From IMG/VR virus record IMGVR_UViG_3300017963_000451, positions 1-39,447 of that record: DNA of 39,447 nt, one strand, 5' to 3'. Shown piece after piece: positions 31,027-37,553 of this stretch (position 1 is the stretch's first letter; each line of letters opens with the position of its first letter). The notes beneath the pieces are model-generated. The model made no database searches, was not told the DNA's origin, and saw only the letters and a list, made by a program, of their open reading frames with translations. This DNA comes from a virus. The position numbers and the translations under genes were made by a program.

Positions 31027-32226
31027 ATGACTTCCCCTGAAATCCCTGAAATCCAATTCCCTACGGAAGAGGAATTAAGAGCTTCGGCACAAAAACGTTT
31101 CATGGATATTCGCCAGCAACAAGAGCTTGACCGAGCAGCAGCCCAGCAGCAAGCACAACAAGTCTTTGGAGAAGGCTCATTGGGCCGAGTAGAGCAAGGA
31201 CGTGCTCCAGAAGTCGCTAATATCTTAGCCCTTCAAGGACAACAAGCTACCAGTGGCGCAGCCGGACTCGAAGCAGCCGCAGCGCGTCGACAGCAGACAA
31301 TCGCAGAGGGTGGCCGAGACCCAGCGTTCCAACAGATCGAAGAAGCAGCCCAACGCGCCCAAGACGTACAAACACAAACTTCTCTCCGTCAACTACGTGG
31401 CGACCTAGGAGCACAAGGAGTCCGCGGAGGCGTCAACATCCAACGACAGCTTCAAACACTCGGTGGCGCAAACTTAGCCGAGTCTCAACTCCAAGCTCAA
31501 CTCGCACAAGCACGTTTAGGAAGAGTAAGTGAAGCCGAAGCAGCGGAAGAAGGCCTACAGCGTAGTATAGCACAGCAACGCGCATCGGGGCTGCAACAAG
31601 CAGGACAAGGACTCTTCCAGGCTCGCGCAGAGGAAGCCGCCCGAGCAGAAACCAACACCCAACGCGCTTTGCAAGAACGGCTCGGACGATTACAACTCAC
31701 CGAGTCTCGCGCACAAGCTGGAACACTCGAAAGGGCTGCCGCCACACAAGAAGTCAGCTCTCAAGCTCAACTCCAAGCCCAGCTCGAACAAGCCAACATC
31801 GCGAACAAGATCGCCCTCATCGAAGCCAACAAACCACCTGCGCAGACAACAGTACACGATTCCGGTAAGATCATCTGTACTGAACTTCATCGACAGGGTT
31901 ACCTCTCTGATGAAGTATATCAAGGCGACTGCCTCTACTCTGTACGGGTACCTCTTGAGACTAAGATCGGTTACTGGTTCCTAGCTTCACCTCTAGTGAA
32001 GAGAATGCCTACATCCAAAGCTCTTACCCTCCTAGCATTACCGATTGGAAAAGCCTGGGCAACTGAGATGGCTCACCGAGTAGGCAAATCTGAGAAGGGT
32101 TCAATCTTAGGTAGATTAGTATCGTGGATAGGAGAGCCTTTGTGTAACCTAGTAGGCCGTGGATTAATTCGATTTAATCTTGTTAATCCCCAACACATAC
32201 AGGCACCAGCTACATATAAGAGTTAA
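31027..32226 (+). CDS. Ejection/internal virion protein with Cys-containing C-terminal domain, 399 aa
   Basis: Residues 1-275 are Gln/Ala/Arg-rich coiled coil. From TVHDSGKIICTELHRQGYLS a compact domain starts, with ETKIGYWFLASPLVKRMPTS, a pattern found at the ends of other podovirus internal proteins. The combination suggests a protein delivered with DNA through the envelope. P7 lies over its last codons. Confidence 0.7.
   Translation: MTSPEIPEIQFPTEEELRASAQKRFMDIRQQQELDRAAAQQQAQQVFGEGSLGRVEQGRAPEVANILALQGQQATSGAAGLEAAAARRQQTIAEGGRDPAFQQIEEAAQRAQDVQTQTSLRQLRGDLGAQGVRGGVNIQRQLQTLGGANLAESQLQAQLAQARLGRVSEAEAAEEGLQRSIAQQRASGLQQAGQGLFQARAEEAARAETNTQRALQERLGRLQLTESRAQAGTLERAAATQEVSSQAQLQAQLEQANIANKIALIEANKPPAQTTVHDSGKIICTELHRQGYLSDEVYQGDCLYSVRVPLETKIGYWFLASPLVKRMPTSKALTLLALPIGKAWATEMAHRVGKSEKGSILGRLVSWIGEPLCNLVGRGLIRFNLVNPQHIQAPATYKS
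32191..32226 (+). promoter_or_regulatory. Late promoter P7
   Basis: CAACAC (32191..32196), 13 nt, CTACATAT (32210..32217), AAGAGTTAA (32218..32226). It departs from the others at three bases and overlaps the end of the 31027 gene. Confidence 0.72.
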
Positions 32227-32240
32227 CGAGGAGCAAGTTT

Positions 32241-33866
32241 ATGTCATCCCCCCTTATCGGTCCTGGAAACGAGGCCTTATTAAGACAAATCGAACAAGAA
32301 AGAGCGAAACGCCAAGCAACCCCACCTCCGCAGCGTTTGCCAAGTCAACCCCCAGCAGCTTCTAGCCCTCCTCCCTCAGAAGCTGCGACTACGGCAGACG
32401 CTGCACTTTTAGCAGCCCAACAATTCGCCCAAAACCGACAGGCTAACACCGCCAAGCGCGAACAAGAATCAGCCCAAGCCTTACAATCCGTAGACGAAGC
32501 CGACCGCTTCGCTCAAAACGCCCAAGTGGCGCGACAAGTCGCTGACGAGTCAGAAGCTCTTTCCCAGCAGCAACGCGCTGAGGCCGATCAACTTGCGCAG
32601 ATCCACCAACAAGAAGAAGCTCAGGAAGCCCAAGAAGAGGCCCAAGTCGTACAACAAGCAAAAGACGCTGAGGTAGTTAGAGTCCTTCAAGACCCACAAG
32701 TAATCAAAGAAACCAAGCCGGACATGGCTCAAGCTCTAGGTGTCAACGTCAAAGAAATCGACGACGAAGTAGAAAGCATCTACCGAGAGACTCAAGGTAT
32801 CTTCTCTGGACAACTCGACACAAACAACGCACGTCAAGTCGCCCTTGCTGAGAAGATCAAAACAGGTGAAGGTTTCTCCAAGAAAGAGAAGATCGCCATG
32901 GGAATCGCCATGTTACTACCTATTGTCATCGGTGCAGCCACAGGCAACACAGGCAGAGGTCTTCAGGCCGCAGGCCAAGCGATAGGAGCTATTTCCCAGC
33001 AACGTGAGCAAGCTCAACAAGGTTTGCTAGGTGAACGTGGAGCACTCGAAGATCGTCAACTAGCTCTAGCACAAGGTAAACTAAGTAACGTAGGCGAGTT
33101 TGTCGACCAGAAAGGGAAGATTTCAGATATCGACATTAGGCAACAGAAGGCAGGACGCGACGCAGCGACTCAAGCACTTACTGACAAGGGTGAGAAATTA
33201 AAAAACCTGGTAGGTCTTAAAAGAGTCCAACAGGCAGATATAGCGATAGACACAGCACGCCTAAAACTAGAGAAGATAGCAGAAGGTGAGCCAGAAGGCG
33301 ACGGTAGGCCTCCCTCAGAAGCCCAAACCAAAGCAGCAGGGTTTGCCCTCAAGATGAAGGAGGCGGTGGATATTTTCTCAGACCTTAAGGCCAAAGGATT
33401 CGAACCAAAGAGAGGAGAATTTACCTCGATAGCTCCTGAACTTAAATCTCCTGAACGTCAGTTATATGAACACTCCGTAATATTATTCGGACTATCTCAG
33501 TTACGAGATGAATCAGGCGCAGCCATCGGGGAGCACGAGTTTGATAAGATCGAAAGCCTATACTTCCCACTAGCCGGAGAAAGCGCAGCTAAGAAGAATG
33601 CAAAACTTCGCGCAAGAGTAATCGCCACCGGAGCAATGGAGGCCAAGGCTGGCAAGCTCGCACTAAAGAACGCTCGGCAGAGGATGCAAGAATTAGCCGA
33701 CGAGCTGGGGGTAAATATGGACGTGTCGGCTGTAACCGAAGCAGATATGCAAGCCGAACTCACGAAAGTAAGAGAAGCAGTGAATAGTGAAGATCCAGGA
33801 GGAGCATTCGCAGGAATGAGCGAAGAGGATTTAAAGAAAAGATTTAACGAGCTGGGGGGCGAATAA
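32241..33866 (+). CDS. Internal virion / ejection protein, 541 aa
   Basis: Pro/Ala-rich N-terminus, then a long Gln/Ala/Glu coiled coil (about 55-145), a hydrophobic Gly-rich segment (IAMGIAMLLPIVIGAATGNT, about 217-236) and a helical C-terminal half. Such alpha-helical proteins with one membrane-active stretch fit podovirus ejection proteins that form a conduit across the periplasm. GAGGAG precedes the ATG. Confidence 0.7.
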   Translation: MSSPLIGPGNEALLRQIEQERAKRQATPPPQRLPSQPPAASSPPPSEAATTADAALLAAQQFAQNRQANTAKREQESAQALQSVDEADRFAQNAQVARQVADESEALSQQQRAEADQLAQIHQQEEAQEAQEEAQVVQQAKDAEVVRVLQDPQVIKETKPDMAQALGVNVKEIDDEVESIYRETQGIFSGQLDTNNARQVALAEKIKTGEGFSKKEKIAMGIAMLLPIVIGAATGNTGRGLQAAGQAIGAISQQREQAQQGLLGERGALEDRQLALAQGKLSNVGEFVDQKGKISDIDIRQQKAGRDAATQALTDKGEKLKNLVGLKRVQQADIAIDTARLKLEKIAEGEPEGDGRPPSEAQTKAAGFALKMKEAVDIFSDLKAKGFEPKRGEFTSIAPELKSPERQLYEHSVILFGLSQLRDESGAAIGEHEFDKIESLYFPLAGESAAKKNAKLRARVIATGAMEAKAGKLALKNARQRMQELADELGVNMDVSAVTEADMQAELTKVREAVNSEDPGGAFAGMSEEDLKKRFNELGGE

Positions 33867-35608
33867 TGGCACTTTCCGAAAAAGAACAAATCGAAAAAGA
33901 ACTAATCCGCAGAGAACTAGAGAAACGACAGGCCGCAGCCCAACCCCGACCAGCCGCCGCACCAAGTCAACTCGAAGCAGGGGTAAGAGGCTTAGCACAA
34001 GGAGTTTCTTTCGGATTTGCCGACGAAGCCTCGGGAGCCATCGGCGCAGCAGTAACAGGCCTTTCCGATACCGTAGCTAACTTCGCTTCCGGCAAACTCG
34101 AATTCGGCGACTTCGTAGGAGAATACCAACGCCAAGTAGAAGAGGCTCGCGCAGCAGATGCCGCCGCACAAGAGGCATTCCCTAAGACTTTTACAGCCGG
34201 AGAAATCGGAGGCGCTTTAGCATCTGGAGTAGCAACCGGAGGAGCTGGCCTAGCCACCAAAGGTTTAGGCGGAGTCCTCAAAGTAGGTGCAGGCCTAGGT
34301 GGACTAGCAGCAGCGGGTAAATCAGAAGCAGACCTAACACGAGGAGAAATAAAAGAGTTCGCCGGAGACGTGGGCATTGGCACCGCGATCGGAGCAGTCA
34401 CAGGACTAGGAGGAGAAGCACTTTCCAAGAGTCTCGGTGCAGTGGGTAGAAGGGTCCTTCCTCAGAAAGCCCAAGACATTGCAGCCAACGTAATCAAACC
34501 CAAGGCTATAGCCGCTGATCTACGTAATGCCGCCAAAGCTAGTACCAAGAAAGCCTTTGACCAACGTACGAATAAGAACCTAGTAAAAGGCGTAGAAGGT
34601 CTACAAAACAGAGGGGTCTTACCTACAGAGCGAGCAGCATTCCAGTCCATGGACAAACGCGAGATGTTCAAGGCTGTCAGGAAAGAATCTAACCTCTTAG
34701 GAGAATCAATAGAAAACATCACCAAAGCCGCCGATGAAGCAGGCGTTGATTTTGGTTCCAATCAACTAGGCATCGCTAAGCTTCGCGAAGTCACTAAAGC
34801 AGTGAAGAAAGGCTCAACCAACGACGAATTCATCACAGCGGTAGGCAACGTCGAAGATCTCCTACAGAATCAGCAGTTTAAAGCCTCAGACCTTTTTGGA
34901 CTCAAACAAGAACTAGACGGACTCATTAAGACGGGTTCAACCCTCAAGGCTGTAAAGAAATCACAGATGAAGCAGCTCATGGGTGTTCGCACACAAATCA
35001 AGGAAGCTCTAGAAGACAAGATCGATGATGCTGCTCTTAAGTCTCCAGAGTTACGCGCTACCTTAGACAAACACGGCACCAAAGACTTTGCAGAACTCAA
35101 CGACGCTTTCGGAGACACAGTAGTAGTAAGAGACACTTTAGCAGACGCAGCAGCGATTGCCGAATTCGAGGAAGGTGCAGCCCTAGCAAGCCCACTATCC
35201 GAGCAAATCGCAAACCTCACACGACAAGAAGGTGTAGTCTCTGCCATTACGGGTGGTGCTGGCCGAGTAGTAGGAGGAGTAAGCGAAGGAGTAGTAAGAG
35301 GTGGTGCAGCCCTTGGAGGAGCCTTACGCAAGGCCGAACAACAAGGAGCGGTCATAGCACGTCAGCTGTACCAATCTCTCGACGAAGACAACATCATCAA
35401 CGATGAAGCCGATCGCAAAGCTCATGCAGGCCGAGTAATGAACAACAACACTCTCTCCCATGCTCAAAAGTTTAGGGAGATAAACCAGCTTCAGACAACA
35501 GGAAAAATTAACCCCGAGTCGATTCCTCAGAGAGACAAGCGACAAGTTCTCAGGGACTTGGAAGCTCAGCGTAAAGCAATGGAAGCCGAAATACTTCAAG
35601 GGCTATAA
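33866..35608 (+). CDS. Internal virion / ejection protein, 580 aa
   Basis: The segment VRGLAQGVSFGFADEASGAI followed by GEYQRQVEEARAADAAAQEA and an Ala/Gly-rich hydrophobic region (GEIGGALASGVATGGAGLAT) is a common pattern in podovirus ejection proteins. The rest is helical. It overlaps the 32241 gene by one nt and is the last large late gene. Confidence 0.72.
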   Translation: MALSEKEQIEKELIRRELEKRQAAAQPRPAAAPSQLEAGVRGLAQGVSFGFADEASGAIGAAVTGLSDTVANFASGKLEFGDFVGEYQRQVEEARAADAAAQEAFPKTFTAGEIGGALASGVATGGAGLATKGLGGVLKVGAGLGGLAAAGKSEADLTRGEIKEFAGDVGIGTAIGAVTGLGGEALSKSLGAVGRRVLPQKAQDIAANVIKPKAIAADLRNAAKASTKKAFDQRTNKNLVKGVEGLQNRGVLPTERAAFQSMDKREMFKAVRKESNLLGESIENITKAADEAGVDFGSNQLGIAKLREVTKAVKKGSTNDEFITAVGNVEDLLQNQQFKASDLFGLKQELDGLIKTGSTLKAVKKSQMKQLMGVRTQIKEALEDKIDDAALKSPELRATLDKHGTKDFAELNDAFGDTVVVRDTLADAAAIAEFEEGAALASPLSEQIANLTRQEGVVSAITGGAGRVVGGVSEGVVRGGAALGGALRKAEQQGAVIARQLYQSLDEDNIINDEADRKAHAGRVMNNNTLSHAQKFREINQLQTTGKINPESIPQRDKRQVLRDLEAQRKAMEAEILQGL

Positions 35609-35611
35609 CCG

Positions 35612-35740
35612 ATGAAACAGAAACTAGAGAAGATCTTTAGAAAAGCCGCAATATTCTTCGTACTAAAATGGGTAGCCTCTAAGTCGAAGTCTACCCATGA
35701 CGTTCTTTCGGCCTTGTTTAATTTACTTGACGATATCTGA
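35612..35740 (+). CDS. Last rightward gene, 42-aa amphipathic peptide
   Basis: I translated this frame directly: MKQKLEKIFRKAAIFFVLKW at the start and ALFNLLDDI at the end. It has a basic N-terminus and a short hydrophobic patch. It starts three nt after the ejection-protein stop and runs 18 nt into the convergent kinase-sigma gene. It could be a lysis peptide or a small virion protein. Confidence 0.5.
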   Translation: MKQKLEKIFRKAAIFFVLKWVASKSKSTHDVLSALFNLLDDI

Positions 35741-36778
35741 GTATAGATCATGGAGTAACACCCTAAGTTTCCTGTGGATAAAATACAAGCGTTGTCGAGA
35801 GTAATTTTCGTTGATGTCTAGCTCGGCGGCTAATTCCTTATGCTTCCATCCATCATGCCGTAGAGTAAACAACTTCTGATCAAATTCCGACAGCGTAGCC
35901 ACAGCGTCGAGGAGTCTTTTTCGCAGGAGAGGAGCACTTTCCACATCCTCCAAAGCTTTCAGATCTTCCAACCCAGAACCTAATACCACATGTTTGCTAT
36001 ACGTCTGAGCCTTCCTAACACGATTCTGAATCTCAAATCCGATGACTGAGTACATGAACGTCCAAGGCGTACAACTAAAATCATATTTACGTCTCATTTG
36101 TTTGAGGGCGTAGTAGAACAACTCCTGTGCCTGGTCATCGATATCAACCTGGTAGAACCATTTCCTACTACACACGCCTTTGATCCTAGGCAGTAACTTA
36201 GTATACAAAGAACCAATTGCAACACTCTGTCCAAGCATTACACTCATCGCTTCCGCTTTGTTTGAAAGAAACTGTAGAGTTCCTCTGTTAATAATAAGGT
36301 GGTCAAAATTATGGCTATCAAGCGCACACTCGGATTCGTGGGATGACCGCAGAGTACTGTTCCCCACAACACGCACCGTAGTAACTTTCGCCCCTTCGTC
36401 ACAATCGTTCGAAAAAGCCTCCTTGATAGCTTCCATTTCATTTGGGAATCTCCAGTCTGTTATTACAAAATACTCTCCTTGTGAAGCTTGTATAGTCTCA
36501 ACAACTTTACGGACCCAGCGTTTGGGATCCATCTTACTATAAAAATCATGCATGAAAAGCAATACGTCTCTAGGTGTTTGATACTTCCACCCAATCCATA
36601 TGACAGAGTCCTTTAACTCAACATCATGGAAATACCGCAAAGGCAGTCCAACGAATTTACTGGCTTCTTCCTTTATAAAATCACCAAAGGCCACTCTTTG
36701 CCAATCACCTTGTAGCATACCTGCAAAGGTGTCTTTACCAGACCCCGCCTTTCCAGATAACATTAGAATATTCTTCAT
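35723..36778 (-). CDS. Deoxynucleoside monophosphate kinase fused to ECF-type sigma factor
   Basis: This 351-residue fusion has two parts. Residues 1 to about 185 are a dNMP kinase: P-loop SGKAGSGKDTFAGML, ITDWRFPNE and a HESE segment before DHLIINRGTLQFL. Residues about 190-351 look like an ECF sigma factor. Region 2 is LYTKLLPRIKGVCSRKWFYQ, then DIDDQAQELFYYALKQMRRK, then CTPWTFMYSVIGFEIQNRVR. Region 4 is LDAVATLSEFDQKLFTLRHD, then WKHKELAAELDINENYSRQR with an HTH. Kinase makes dNDPs for phage DNA; the sigma part should direct host RNA polymerase to the late promoters. There is no stop between the parts. Internal ATGs (codons 178, 181) lack good ribosome sites. Confidence 0.88.
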   Translation of the reverse strand: MKNILMLSGKAGSGKDTFAGMLQGDWQRVAFGDFIKEEASKFVGLPLRYFHDVELKDSVIWIGWKYQTPRDVLLFMHDFYSKMDPKRWVRKVVETIQASQGEYFVITDWRFPNEMEAIKEAFSNDCDEGAKVTTVRVVGNSTLRSSHESECALDSHNFDHLIINRGTLQFLSNKAEAMSVMLGQSVAIGSLYTKLLPRIKGVCSRKWFYQVDIDDQAQELFYYALKQMRRKYDFSCTPWTFMYSVIGFEIQNRVRKAQTYSKHVVLGSGLEDLKALEDVESAPLLRKRLLDAVATLSEFDQKLFTLRHDGWKHKELAAELDINENYSRQRLYFIHRKLRVLLHDLYSDIVK

Positions 36779-36790
36779 ACCATCCCCCGA

Positions 36791-36812
36791 GAAACCCCCT
36801 CCGAAGAGGGGG
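36791..36812 (-). terminator. UUCG-loop terminator/attenuator before the kinase-sigma gene
   Basis: On the minus strand CCCCCTC, TTCG loop, GAGGGGG (36812..36795), then TTTC. It lies between the 36821 gene and the fusion gene, whose ATG is only 12 nt further. It should lower expression of the sigma factor relative to upstream genes. Confidence 0.75.
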
Positions 36813-36820
36813 GACTATTG

Positions 36821-37024
36821 TTAACGTTTGATTAGCTTCTTTAGTACAGCTGCGATCTTTTGGTTGATCGATTCCTTGTTCTTCTCTGCAAACTCAACGA
36901 CTTGATCATCAATCTTGTTTTCAGATTTAGCAGCCTGCTTCCTGACAAATACCAACAAGGCACCCATCGCGAAACCAACTAACAACAACATGTTCTCAGC
37001 TAAGAGATTCAATACTTCTTCCAT
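36821..37024 (-). CDS. Small inner-membrane protein, 67 aa
   Basis: From the ATG at 37024: one N-terminal membrane helix (LLLVGFAMGALLVFV) and a charged helical tail ending AAVLKKLIKR. AAGGA precedes the start, one nt after the RuvC stop. A longer frame from 37084 would overlap that gene without a ribosome site. Shape fits an i-spanin- or holin-like protein but not uniquely. Confidence 0.62.
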   Translation of the reverse strand: MEEVLNLLAENMLLLVGFAMGALLVFVRKQAAKSENKIDDQVVEFAEKNKESINQKIAAVLKKLIKR

Positions 37025-37025
37025 C

Positions 37026-37553
37026 TTATTTTTCCTTCTTTTGGTTGTACATCCAAAGAGCCATACCAACTGCATCGATGGCATGCTCGTAGTTACTCGC
37101 CGTTACTTTGTGCACCCACGGCCAGGTGGCAGGATCTTTGTTTTCGATCCCAGCAAAAATTCTAGGGTGGTTCTGCTCCTTACTACGGGACTCGTTCCAC
37201 GTCTTAGGAAGCACGAAGCACTTTTCCTTTGCATCTACCATGGTGTAGAACGCCCCGGCTACTTTACCCATCCTTATGAGTACGTTAGCGTTAGCGCCGG
37301 ATCTACCAGCACGCCTAGGGTAGCTCTCTTGTGCCTCTACGACTAGCATATCACAAACAAAGAATTGAGGAAAGTCTTTTTTGTATTTTTCTAACCCGGC
37401 GATCATTGCATCCACCTTTTGCAAGCTCTTTCCTGGAGCCTGCCAAGCGGGCAAGATGAAACCAGCGTGTTCTACAAAGATTCCATCCTCAAAAACTTCG
37501 ATTTGTGCTATCCCGGCCTTGACATAACCTGGATCAAATGCGGTGATTATCAC
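37026..37553 (-). CDS. RuvC-like Holliday junction resolvase
   Basis: This 175-residue protein has the RNase H-fold catalytic pattern: D7 in TAFDPG, E73 in VVEAQESYP and the C-terminal EHAIDAVGMALW with D160. It should cut branched DNA and so clear recombination and replication intermediates before packaging. The start is a GTG overlapping the polymerase stop (GTGA), so translation is probably coupled. Confidence 0.8.
   Translation of the reverse strand: MIITAFDPGYVKAGIAQIEVFEDGIFVEHAGFILPAWQAPGKSLQKVDAMIAGLEKYKKDFPQFFVCDMLVVEAQESYPRRAGRSGANANVLIRMGKVAGAFYTMVDAKEKCFVLPKTWNESRSKEQNHPRIFAGIENKDPATWPWVHKVTASNYEHAIDAVGMALWMYNQKKEK

Noticed and set aside
33967-34428. Long minus-strand frame opposite the ejection-protein gene (also 34870..35355)
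   Set aside because: Ser/Pro/Ala-rich shadow of an Ala/Gly-rich coding frame; no ribosome site or promoter.
36178-36247. Separate start for the sigma part (ATG codons 178 and 181)
   Set aside because: No good Shine-Dalgarno sequence at proper spacing; not excluded, but a single fusion product is the simpler reading.
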